Position numbers and translations under genes: made by a program. Below are positions 1 through 5,939 of a DNA stretch of 6,687 bases, piece by piece (within the stretch, counting starts at the first letter, position 1; each line of letters opens with the position of its first letter). Origin of the DNA: Segetimicrobium sp035279545 (GTDB lineage Bacteria; Sysuimicrobiota; Sysuimicrobiia; Sysuimicrobiales; Segetimicrobiaceae); assembly GCA_035279545.1 (NCBI GenBank), contig DATEHM010000309.1, positions 1 through 6,687 on the forward strand, given 5' to 3'. The notes beneath the pieces were generated by a model. It ran no database searches. It worked only from the letters and a program-made list of their open reading frames with translations, and had not been told where the DNA came from.

Positions 1-583
1 CCGGTCGCCGCGAAGCGCTTCTACGGGAAGCTGTTCGGGTGGGAGTGTGACGACATGCCCGGTGGGCCGGGGATGACGTATACCATGTGCCGGGTGAAGA
101 CCCACTACGCGGCGGGGCTCTATGCTTTGGACCAACGGATGATGTCGCAGGGCGTGCCGCCGTACTGGCTCCCCTTCATCAACGTCCGGAACGCGGACGA
201 CCTCGCGAAGAAAGCGGCGCAAGGGGGGGTAAGATCCTGATGGGGCCGGACGACGTCCTGGACGTGGGGCGGAGTGCCGCGCTGCAGGATCCCACGGGCA
301 CCCACATCGCGATCTGGGAGGCCAAGAAGCATATCGGCGCGGGGATCCTGAACCAGCCCGGGGCGATGTGCTGGAATGAACTGATGACGCCCGACACCGC
401 CCCCGCCGGGCGCTTCTACCGCGCGACATTCGACTGGGCCAGCGAACAGGTCGACATGAGCGCGGAAAGCACGTATACGATCTTCAAGGCCGGCACCACG
501 CAGGTGGGGGGGATGATGGCGCGGCCGCGAAGGTGGGGGAACTCGGCGGCCAGGTGCTCCGGACTCAGTCCGAGCTGGCGTAA
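1..583 (+). pseudogene. Broken two-domain VOC (glyoxalase-fold) protein, 5' end outside window
   Basis: Remains of a tandem two-domain vicinal-oxygen-chelate protein. Bases 1-222 (frame 1) encode most of domain 1, including AKRFYGKLFGWE and GVPPYWLPF. The reading then moves to frame 3 at a run of seven G (223-229) and continues with GKILMGP, LQDPTGTHIAIWEAKKHIGAGI and the start of domain 2 (CWNELMTPDTAPAGRFY, TYTIFKAGTTQVGGMMA) to about 521. There the family pattern breaks again. The usual stretch of about 25 residues (W..VPPHW..YF.V.DCD) is missing, and AAAKVGELGGQVL appears in frame 2 (521-559), followed by an unrelated short tail and TAA at 581-583. The normal C-terminus (P.D.P..GRF...DPQGA) is absent. 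Family members of this type are roughly 260 residues and often annotated glyoxalase or hydrolase without a proven substrate. The poly-G shift alone could be a sequencing error, but the internal deletion and lost C-terminus argue for real decay. The next gene's ribosome binding site follows directly. Confidence 0.8.
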
Positions 584-600
584 CGGGAGGTGACGCTGCC

Positions 601-1005
601 GTGCAACCGGGCACACAAGCGGTCCCGTCGAAGAAGATCGTCTGGGGCGGCCGTCTCATTAGCACGCTGGCCGTGCTGTTCCTCCTTTTCGATAGCATCA
701 TACATTTGATGACGCCGGGGCCCGTCGTGGAGGCGTTCGGTCAACTCGGGTATCCCCCGAGCCTCGCGTCCGGCCTGGGGATCCTCGAGCTTGTCTGCGT
801 TGTCCTCTACGCAATCCCGCGCACCACGATCCTCGGCGCGATTTTGCTGACCGGTTATCTCGGTGGGGCGACGGCTTCCCAGGTGCGCGTTGGCCATCAG
901 CTTTTCACCGAAACCCTCTTTCCCATCTATGTCGGCGCGCTTGTGTGGGGAGGGTTGTTCCTGCGTGACGATCGACTGCGCGCGATCTTTCCGCTGCGAC
1001 GTTAG
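601..1005 (+). CDS. DoxX-like family membrane protein
   Basis: A 134-residue integral membrane protein of the DoxX-like family. Four hydrophobic segments are visible at about residues 17-37, 54-72, 76-93 and 105-121. The hallmark pattern is present: FDSIIHLM after helix 1, ILGAILLTGYLGGA in helix 3, then LFPIYVGALVWGGLFLRD. The start is GTG at 601, with GGAGG at 586-590, ten bases upstream. It follows the broken VOC gene and precedes a YCII gene by 41 bases, so the two are probably co-transcribed. DoxX-like proteins sit in the cytoplasmic membrane. Some relatives have been linked to quinone or thiol redox and oxidative-stress complexes, but the role of this subfamily is unknown. The family call is secure; no specific function is claimed. 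Confidence 0.88.
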   Translation: MQPGTQAVPSKKIVWGGRLISTLAVLFLLFDSIIHLMTPGPVVEAFGQLGYPPSLASGLGILELVCVVLYAIPRTTILGAILLTGYLGGATASQVRVGHQLFTETLFPIYVGALVWGGLFLRDDRLRAIFPLRR

Positions 1006-1046
1006 GGTTGCGGTGTCGACGAGGACGACGAAAGGGAGGCGAAGAC

Positions 1047-1403
1047 GTGAAATACATGTTGCTGGTGTACGGTGATGAGCGGGCTTCCGACGAGGCCGAG
1101 AAGGAGCGATGTTACCATGAGTCTGCGCAGATTGCGCAGCAAATCAGGTCGAGAGGACAGTATCTCGCTGCCGCTCCGCTGCATCCCGTGTCGACGGCGA
1201 CCAGCGTCCGCATGCGCGACGGCAAACGGCTCGTGACCGACGGTCCGTTCGCCGAGACGCGCGAACAACTCGGTGGCTACTTCATCGTCGACGTCAGGGA
1301 TCTCGACGAGGCGATCGACCTGGCGGGCCGGCTCCCGGGCGCGAACCTGGGGACCGTGGAAATTCGGCCGATTATGGAGATACCCGGCTTGCCCACGCAC
1401 TAG
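1047..1403 (+). CDS. YCII-related DGPF-domain protein (copy 1)
   Basis: A 118-residue soluble protein of the YCII/DGPF family. It opens with VKYMLLVYGDE and has the signature LVTDGPFAETREQLGGYF at residues 62-79 (DGPF at 65-68), followed by D-LDEAIDLA and the closing strand GTVEIRPIMEI. The GTG start at 1047 is chosen because GGGAGG (1034-1039) lies seven bases upstream and the family normally begins right at the K-Y/F-M-L-L strand. An in-frame ATG at 1008 would add a basic, non-conserved leader. The fold is a small ferredoxin-like barrel. DGPF proteins are known mainly as genomic partners of ECF sigma factors of the ECF42 type, and their biochemical activity is not established. The gene lies behind the DoxX-like gene. 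A TGTCGA hexamer (1014-1019) lies upstream, without a well-placed second half. Confidence 0.88.
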   Translation: MKYMLLVYGDERASDEAEKERCYHESAQIAQQIRSRGQYLAAAPLHPVSTATSVRMRDGKRLVTDGPFAETREQLGGYFIVDVRDLDEAIDLAGRLPGANLGTVEIRPIMEIPGLPTH

Positions 1404-1570
1404 CGGCGATCCGAAGGAACCATCGCGGCAAAGCGATCGGCCTCCGCGGCGAGCGCATTTTGGGAACCGTGGGGCGCTCCCGGGACCAAAGAGCCCTTCA
1501 AGATGGGATTTGCACCCACGCGCAAGCCGGGTAGAGCCATACTTAAATTTTCCGACGCATGGTCGAGCGG

Positions 1571-1597
1571 TGTCGATTTTGGGACCCTTCGGTCGAC
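1571..1597 (+). promoter_or_regulatory. Candidate ECF42-type sigma factor promoter
   Basis: TGTCGA at 1571-1576 is followed after exactly 17 bases by CGAC at 1594-1597. From memory, ECF42 sigma factors recognise TGTCGA in the -35 region and CGA/TC in the -10 region, and their targets include DGPF-protein operons. Here the element lies in a gene-free gap and points at a DGPF gene that starts 81 bases further on, giving a predicted leader of about 75 bases. The same hexamer occurs on this strand at 1014, 1189 and 2137, but none of those has CGAC or CGTC at 16-18 bases. No ECF sigma gene is in the window. The match is direct; its function is inferred. Confidence 0.5.
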
Positions 1598-1663
1598 TAT
1601 GCAGCGGGAGATGAACCAAGAGGAGGTGGGCAGGTTCGGTGTGTGGTGGATGGTCGACGTCGC

Positions 1664-1672
1664 GGAGGAGGG
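1664..1672 (+). promoter_or_regulatory. Ribosome binding site deciding the start of YCII copy 2
   Basis: The purine run GGAGGAGGG lies directly before ATG 1673, too close for good initiation there. It is 7-10 bases before the second ATG at 1679, which is the normal spacing. This favours 1679, giving the family-typical start MRFMLLM. The protein would be two residues longer from 1673. Confidence 0.6.
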
Positions 1673-1678
1673 ATGACG

Positions 1679-2107
1679 ATGCGATTCATGTTACTGATGA
1701 TCCCGAAAGGATATGAGAAGGCGGCGCCCGGCACCATGCCGAGCGCGGAGACCGTGGCTGCGATGATGAAGTTCAACGAGTCGCTGCAGAAGGCCGGCGT
1801 GCTGCTCGATCTCCAAGGTCTCCACCCGCTGTCGATGGGCGCGCGTGTGTCGTTTGCTGGAGGCAAAGCGCTCGTGACCGACGGTCCATTCGTCGAGACG
1901 CACGAGGTCCTGGGCGGGTATTGGATGATCCAGGTGAACTCGAAGGCGGAGGCGATCGAGTGGGCGTCGCGCTGTCCCGCATCGGCCAACGAGGTGATCG
2001 AAGTGCGCCAGGTCCAGGAGATGGCGGACTTCCCCGCCGATGTCCAGCAGGCCGCGTCCGGGTTTTCCGAGATGCAGTCGCCGGGCAAGCCGCGTAAGGA
2101 GCGGTAA
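1679..2107 (+). CDS. YCII-related DGPF-domain protein (copy 2)
   Basis: A 142-residue soluble protein of the YCII/DGPF family. It belongs to a different subgroup from copy 1, shown by MRFMLLMIPKGYE at the N-terminus and MPSAETVAAMMKFNESLQKAGVLL at residues 20-43. The signature ALVTDGPFVETHEVLGGYW spans residues 64-82 (DGPF at 68-71), followed by AIEWASRCP and the strand VIEVRQVQEM. A hydrophilic tail of about 25 residues, rich in Gln, Lys, Ser and Arg, extends beyond the domain. No catalytic activity is established for the family. The gene opens the second half of the module: a candidate sigma-factor promoter lies 81 bases upstream, and a DoxX-like gene follows after 76 bases. It shares only the domain core with copy 1, so the two are old paralogues rather than a recent duplication. 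Confidence 0.9.
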   Translation: MRFMLLMIPKGYEKAAPGTMPSAETVAAMMKFNESLQKAGVLLDLQGLHPLSMGARVSFAGGKALVTDGPFVETHEVLGGYWMIQVNSKAEAIEWASRCPASANEVIEVRQVQEMADFPADVQQAASGFSEMQSPGKPRKER

Positions 2108-2183
2108 GACGTCCGCGGCCACTAGACGGCGGGCGATGTCGAAGGGGAGGCCGCACGGCAGATTATCTGAAAGGAGGCCGATC

Positions 2184-2582
2184 ATGACGTACGCACTCTG
2201 GACCGTTCAAGTGCTGCTCGCGCTCGTGTTCCTGTTCGCAGGCGGCATGAAACTGGCTCTGCCGCTGGAAATGCTGACGAAACAGATGCCGCTTCCGGGC
2301 TGGTTTCTCCGCTTCACCGGCACGGCCGAGGTATTCGGGGCGCTCGGGCTGCTTCTGCCCGGACTCGTGGGCGTGCTGCCGCTGCTGACACCGCTCGCCG
2401 CCGCCGGGCTCGTCGGCGTCATGATCGGCGCGACGGTGCTTACGCTGGTGACTGGGGGCGGCGTGTTGGCGCTGATCCCGGTCGTGGTGGGACTTCTCGC
2501 CGGATTCGTGGCTTACGGCCGCTGGCGGCTCGCGCCGCTGGCGGCCCGCGGCCGAGGCCACCTGGGCCTGTTTCAGGAGTGA
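2184..2582 (+). CDS. DoxX-like family membrane protein (second, divergent copy)
   Basis: A 132-residue four-helix membrane protein. Hydrophobic segments lie at about residues 4-24, 44-61, 66-89 and 94-112, with a basic cytoplasmic-looking tail (RWRLAPLAARGRG). The first helix has the DoxX pattern LLALVFLFAGGMKL, and the second has RFTGTAEVFGALGLLLPG, typical of DoxX-like (PF13564-type) proteins. The start ATG 2184 has AAGGAGG (2171-2177) six bases upstream, the best ribosome site in the window. An upstream in-frame ATG at 2040 lies inside the previous gene and would add a non-conserved basic leader. The stop is eleven bases before the next gene, so translation is probably coupled to the PhnB-like VOC gene. 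It is clearly different in sequence from the first DoxX-like protein. Function is unknown, with a membrane redox or stress role possible. Confidence 0.88.
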   Translation: MTYALWTVQVLLALVFLFAGGMKLALPLEMLTKQMPLPGWFLRFTGTAEVFGALGLLLPGLVGVLPLLTPLAAAGLVGVMIGATVLTLVTGGGVLALIPVVVGLLAGFVAYGRWRLAPLAARGRGHLGLFQE

Positions 2583-2593
2583 GGAGATCCCCA

Positions 2594-3076
2594 ATGCCGA
2601 GCGTACAAAAAATCACCCCATTCTTGTGGTTCGACGACAACGCCGAGGAGGCGATGAACTTCTACACCTCCATCTTTAGGCATTCAAAGATTGTGAGCGT
2701 CAGCCGTTATGGGGAGGCCGGGCCAGGGCCGAAGGGGTCGGTCATGGTTGGGACATTCCAGTTGGAGGGTCAGCAATTCATGGCGTTGAACGGCGGCCCG
2801 CTCTTCAAGTTCACGGAAGCGATCTCGTTCCTGGTGGACTGCGAGTCGCAGGCAGAAGTGGATGAGCTGTGGCAGAGGTTGTCCGAGGGCGGCGAGCAAG
2901 GACGGTGCGGCTGGCTCAAGGATAAATTTGGGGTTTCGTGGCAAATCGTCCCCACCGCGTTGGGCGAAATGCTGGCGGATAAGGATCCCAAAAAGTCGCA
3001 ACGAGTCATGCAGGTTATGCTGCAAATGGACAAGATTGACATTCAGACGTTGCGGCGGGCATATTCGCAGCAGTAA
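2594..3076 (+). CDS. PhnB-like VOC family protein
   Basis: A 160-residue single-domain VOC protein of the PhnB / '3-demethylubiquinone-9 3-methyltransferase' domain type (PF06983). Visible hallmarks are ITPFLWFDDNAEEAMNFYTSIF at residues 7-28, GSVMVGTFQLEGQQFMALNGGP at 48-69, FTEAISFLVDC at 73-83, and CGWLKDKFGVSWQIVP at 105-120. The C-terminal segment (DPKKSQRVMQVMLQMDKIDIQTL) is also typical. The methyltransferase name used in databases is historical and not supported for these proteins; their substrates are unknown. The start ATG 2594 has AGGAG (2582-2586) seven bases upstream, overlapping the DoxX stop codon, which fits coupled translation. It is the last gene of the YCII-DoxX-VOC set. 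No clear terminator hairpin with a T-run follows it. Confidence 0.92.
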   Translation: MPSVQKITPFLWFDDNAEEAMNFYTSIFRHSKIVSVSRYGEAGPGPKGSVMVGTFQLEGQQFMALNGGPLFKFTEAISFLVDCESQAEVDELWQRLSEGGEQGRCGWLKDKFGVSWQIVPTALGEMLADKDPKKSQRVMQVMLQMDKIDIQTLRRAYSQQ

Positions 3077-3147
3077 GCGCCGGTGCTGTAGCAGGTCAGG
3101 TGCGGGGCCTCAGGGTTCGTCCGCCACGGCGCTGAACTTGCGAGCGG

Positions 3148-3235
3148 GTGGCCGCCAAAGACGACGAGGTCGACCATCTCTACGGGCAGGTTTTCCGGGA
3201 GCTCATGACCTCCAAGGATCCCGAGAACATCCATG
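3148..3235 (+). pseudogene. Fragment resembling the PhoU phosphate-regulator domain
   Basis: About 29 codons in one frame read VAAKDDEVDHLYGQVFRELM followed by TSKDPENIH. This closely follows the conserved PhoU segment D.EVD.LY.QVFRELLT.M..DP..I that lies in a three-helix repeat of the phosphate-uptake regulator. It appears to lack about two residues before DP. An in-frame stop lies just upstream (3133-3135). After about 3235 the similarity ends: the expected L..A..LER..DR..NI helix is not found in any frame, and the reading continues into low-complexity sequence antisense to the phosphatase gene. No pst or pho genes are nearby. I interpret it as a remnant of a phoU-like gene. The assignment rests on one motif recalled from the family, so it is moderate. 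Confidence 0.4.
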
Positions 3236-3305
3236 GTCACGGGGACGCTCAAGGAGTTAGACGTCCAGCTAGACCGGGAAGTGGTCGGGCACAGACGGGG
3301 GCGGG

Positions 3306-3872
3306 TCAGGCGAGGTGCACTCGTCTGGCGACGGCGAGGATTCCGGCGAGCAAGGGGCGCAGCGGGGGCCGCGCCCTTGACGCCACGACGGCGCAGGCGG
3401 CCCCGATCATGACCCCGGCCACGACGTCCGACGGGTAGTGCACTCCCACCATGACGCGCGCCACCCCGATGAGCACCGCCCCCAGCAGCCCCAGCGTCCC
3501 CCACCCGCTCTGTCCGCCCAAGAGGAGAACGACCGAGACCGCACCCGCCACGGCGGCATGATCGCTCGGGAACGACGCGTCGTGCGGAGGCGAGGGGACA
3601 AGCACATGGGCGGGGAGCACGAGAAATGGCCGCGGTCGGGGAAAGGCGGCATTCAACACCAGGTTGACGCCTAGGGCCAGAGCCACCGCCAGCAAGGCAA
3701 GCAGGAGCGTCCCGCGCCGCTCGTCGGCGTTCCCCCGCCCGTCCAGCCACACCCATACTCCAATCGCCGCATAGAGGGCAATTCCGAACCGGGCGACCAA
3801 GACGGCACCGGTGCCGACGCCTGGGATATTCGCGGGAATCGAGTTGAGGAGGGCAAACCCCATCTGGTCCAT
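3306..3872 (-). CDS. PAP2-family phosphatase, probable undecaprenyl-diphosphatase (BcrC type)
   Basis: A 188-residue membrane phosphatase. Such enzymes remove a phosphate from undecaprenyl diphosphate on the outer face of the cytoplasmic membrane, recycling the lipid carrier for cell-wall synthesis. The three PAP2 motifs are present: NAAFPRPRPF at residues 74-83 (motif 1, with Asn where the general family has Lys), ASFPSDHA at 99-106 (motif 2, PSDH form), and RVMVGVHYPSD at 139-149 (motif 3, with R139, H145 and D149). The combination RPRPF plus PSDH is what I associate with the BcrC/YwoA branch rather than lipid phosphate phosphatases. Hydrophobic helices lie around residues 22-43, 55-74, 107-119, 125-144 and 150-164. 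The start at 3872 (MDQMGF) is chosen by domain content. AAGGAG (3887-3892) lies 14 bases upstream, rather far, and ATG 3863 is an alternative. It diverges from the binding-protein gene across 139 bases. Confidence 0.87.
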   Translation of the reverse strand: MDQMGFALLNSIPANIPGVGTGAVLVARFGIALYAAIGVWVWLDGRGNADERRGTLLLALLAVALALGVNLVLNAAFPRPRPFLVLPAHVLVPSPPHDASFPSDHAAVAGAVSVVLLLGGQSGWGTLGLLGAVLIGVARVMVGVHYPSDVVAGVMIGAACAVVASRARPPLRPLLAGILAVARRVHLA

Positions 3873-4011
3873 GAGCCTGGGTCGAACTCCTTCGCCCCGG
3901 GGCCGCGCCTCCTCCTCCACCGCTCCCGGAAGGAAGCCCGTCGACCTCGCCCGTATCTTCCCGGTGGATAGAGACCGACTGCCCGCGGTTGCAGAATCCG
4001 GAGGTGCAGGG

Positions 4012-5046
4012 ATGCGCAGAGGACCGGCCCTCGCCGCGACGATCGGGGCGCTGCTCCTGACTCTGTCCGGGAGCGGAAGCGCCCAGGTGGAAACCCCGAA
4101 GCTCACCGTGGCCGTCGGGGGACAGCCCCTCTACATCTACCTGCCGTTGACCCTAGCGCAACAATTGGGCTACTTCAAAGACGCGGGGATCGATATCGAC
4201 ATCGTGGACCTCGCCGGCGGCGCGAAAGCGCTCGAGTCGCTCCTAGGCGGCAGCGCGAGCGCCACCCGCGGATTCATCGATCACACCATCGAGATGCAGG
4301 CCCAGGGAAAGAACATCAAGATGTTCGTCCTCTATGATCGGTACCCAGGCCTCGTCCTCGCCGTGACGAAGGCGGGGCAGGCCAGGGGCATCAAGAGCAT
4401 CGGCGACCTCAAGGGCGCGAAGATCGGGGTCACCGCACCGGGGAGCAGCACCCAGTTCTTCGCGGAATATCTGCTGGCGAAATACGGGATCCCGGTGGAC
4501 CAGGAGTCCTACATCGGGGTCGGCACCGCCACAACCGCGGTGGCGGCGGCACGGCGTGGAGTGGTTGACGCGCTCGTCAACGTCGACCCGACGATAACAA
4601 TCCTGACTCAAAACGGCGACGCGCAGGTCCTGACCGATACGCGGACGACGCTCGGCACGCTCGGGGTCTTCGGCGGACCCTACGCGGCCGGCGGGCTGTA
4701 CGCCAGCCCGAACTTCATCGAGCGGAACCCCAAGACGGTCGAGGCGCTCACCGTCGCCTCGGTCAAGGCGCTGCATTGGATCAAGGCACACACGCCCGCG
4801 CAGATCGCGGATGTGATGCCGGCGCAATTCTACCAGTCGGACAAAGCCCTCTACGTCGCCTCCCTCAAGGAGAACCTCGAGATGTTCTCCCCGGACGGGC
4901 GGATCCCGCTGACCGGCCTGCAGACGATCGCCAAGGTGCTGTCCTCCTTCGACAAGGGCGTGGTGGCGAACGCGGGCAAGGTCAATCCCCCCGCGGCGTT
5001 CACGAACGAATTCGTGGACGAAGCCCACAAGATGCTGAAGTTCTAA
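4012..5046 (+). CDS. ABC transporter substrate-binding protein, NMT1/TauA (NitT/TauT/SsuA) family
   Basis: A 344-residue periplasmic or lipid-free secreted binding protein. The N-terminus has two arginines, a hydrophobic core (LAATIGALLLTLSG) and a small-residue cleavage region SGSAQ at residues 20-25, a typical Sec signal peptide without a lipobox Cys. The mature part has the family landmarks LPLTLAQQLGYFKDAGIDIDI (44-64), GGAKALESLLGGSA (69-82), the hinge region IGDLKGAKIGVTAPGSST, and a late ASPNFIERNPKTVEALTVA helix. These proteins capture sulfonates, nitrate, pyrimidine precursors, phthalates or other small molecules for an ABC importer, and the ligand cannot be read from sequence. The start ATG 4012 has GGAGGTG (4000-4006) five bases upstream. 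No permease or ATPase gene is adjacent; the next gene is a SirB1-family gene 11 bases downstream. It may be an orphan receptor that uses a distant transporter. Confidence 0.92.
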   Translation: MRRGPALAATIGALLLTLSGSGSAQVETPKLTVAVGGQPLYIYLPLTLAQQLGYFKDAGIDIDIVDLAGGAKALESLLGGSASATRGFIDHTIEMQAQGKNIKMFVLYDRYPGLVLAVTKAGQARGIKSIGDLKGAKIGVTAPGSSTQFFAEYLLAKYGIPVDQESYIGVGTATTAVAAARRGVVDALVNVDPTITILTQNGDAQVLTDTRTTLGTLGVFGGPYAAGGLYASPNFIERNPKTVEALTVASVKALHWIKAHTPAQIADVMPAQFYQSDKALYVASLKENLEMFSPDGRIPLTGLQTIAKVLSSFDKGVVANAGKVNPPAAFTNEFVDEAHKMLKF

Positions 5047-5057
5047 CCCCGTCATCG

Positions 5058-5891
5058 ATGCCAGGGCCGGCGCGCGAGCGCCTCGCCGAAATGGCCCGCC
5101 AGGCCGGCACCGAGCTCCCGTTGGCCGAGGGAGCGCTCCTCATCGCCGCCGAGGAGTATCCCTCGCTCGATGCCGCGCGCTACCTCGGGCTCCTGGACAT
5201 CCTGGCGCAGGAGGTCCGCCCACTGGTGAGCGCCGGGAGCGATCCGGCGGCGCGGCTCGGGGGACTGTGCGAAGGGCTGTTTAAGAATCTTGGGTTCCGC
5301 GGCAATACGGAGGAGTACGGCGACCCTCGGAACAGCTTCCTCAACGATGTGCTGGACCGGCGGCGCGGCATCCCCATCTCGCTCGCGGTCGTCACCCTCG
5401 AGGTCGGCTGGCGCCTCCGCCTTCCCCTCTACGGCGTCGGCATGCCCGGACACTTTCTCGTCGGCTGCGAGGCCCCCGGCGAGCCGCTGTTCATCGACGC
5501 GTTCCACGGAACGATTCTGACGGCGTCGGGGTGCGAGCGCCTCTTCCGCCGGATGATGCAGGGAGGCCCCCCCTTTCGCGAGGAGTACCTCGCCCCGACC
5601 CCCGCACGATACATCCTGGTCCGGATGCTGCGGAACCTGAAGGGGATCTACCTGCAGCGGGAAGACATGGACCGGGCGACCGCCGCGATCGAGCGGATCC
5701 TGCTCCTCGCTCCCGATCTTGCGGGGGACGTCCGAGACCTCGGGTTGGTCCACTACCGGCAGGGGAAGCTCGCGCAGGCGCGGGAGCTCCTCGAGCGCTA
5801 TCTGCGGTCCGCGCCCGGGGACGCCGCGGACCGGAAGGCCACGGAGGGATACTTGGCACAGATTCGCGGGCTGCTCGGGCGCCTCAATTAA
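5058..5891 (+). CDS. SirB1 family protein (transglutaminase-like fold with TPR-like tail)
   Basis: A 277-residue cytoplasmic protein, close to the usual 270-280 of the SirB1/YchA family. The first 85 residues are helical. The transglutaminase-like core has the family signature NSFLNDVLDRRRGIPISLAV (92-111), then LPLYGVGMPGHFLVG (122-136) and PLFIDAFHGTIL (143-154). In the position of the transglutaminase nucleophile SirB1 proteins carry Ser (here S108), while His (H132) and Asp (D147) remain, so peptidase activity is doubtful. Residues about 184-277 form helical repeats of TPR type (LGLVHYRQGKLAQARELLERYLRSAPGD). The biological role of the family is unclear; in enterobacteria the gene sits beside prmC and kdsA, which is not the case here. 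ATG 5058 has no Shine-Dalgarno site, but the preceding stop is 11 bases upstream, so translation may be coupled. ATG 5091 is a less likely alternative. Confidence 0.9.
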   Translation: MPGPARERLAEMARQAGTELPLAEGALLIAAEEYPSLDAARYLGLLDILAQEVRPLVSAGSDPAARLGGLCEGLFKNLGFRGNTEEYGDPRNSFLNDVLDRRRGIPISLAVVTLEVGWRLRLPLYGVGMPGHFLVGCEAPGEPLFIDAFHGTILTASGCERLFRRMMQGGPPFREEYLAPTPARYILVRMLRNLKGIYLQREDMDRATAAIERILLLAPDLAGDVRDLGLVHYRQGKLAQARELLERYLRSAPGDAADRKATEGYLAQIRGLLGRLN

Positions 5892-5939
5892 CCGGCGGTG
5901 CTGCGGCCCCCCACGCCCGGCACCGAGCGTCGTCCGCCG

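Noticed and set aside
1423..1438. Possible terminator hairpin ATCGC-N6-GCGAT after YCII copy 1
   Set aside because: The stem is only five base pairs and no T-run follows.
1503..1519. tRNA T-arm-like hairpin on the - strand (GTGGG, 7-base loop TGCAAAT, CCCAT)
   Set aside because: No matching acceptor stem, anticodon arm or D arm can be found around it, and the loop departs from TTCRANN; it is probably chance.
1002..1619. Open frame of 205 codons on the - strand opposite YCII copy 1
   Set aside because: It covers a conserved DGPF gene in antisense, and I see no domain in it.
3272..3290. Small hairpin (GACC...GGTC) behind the PAP2 gene as a terminator
   Set aside because: The stem is four base pairs with no T-run in either direction.
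3233..3421. Short open frame beginning MVTGTLKELDVQLDREVV behind the PhoU-like fragment
   Set aside because: No ribosome site, quickly becomes Arg/Gly-rich sequence antisense to the PAP2 gene, and no family is recognised.
3043..3756. Open frame of 237 codons on the - strand overlapping the PAP2 gene in another frame
   Set aside because: The translation is Arg/Gly/Pro-rich and unrecognisable, while the alternative frame carries all three PAP2 motifs.
3873..4011. Sigma-70 promoters in the divergent gap between the PAP2 and binding-protein genes
   Set aside because: Promoters are expected here, but no -35/-10 pair with acceptable spacing and match stood out on either strand.
4243..5055. Long open frame on the - strand opposite the binding-protein gene (270 codons)
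   Set aside because: It is antisense to a clearly conserved protein, has no recognisable domain, and reflects codon bias in GC-rich DNA.
5052..5753. Long open frame on the - strand opposite the SirB1-family gene
   Set aside because: Antisense shadow of a well-recognised gene, with low-complexity Glu/Arg/Pro-rich translation and no family motif.
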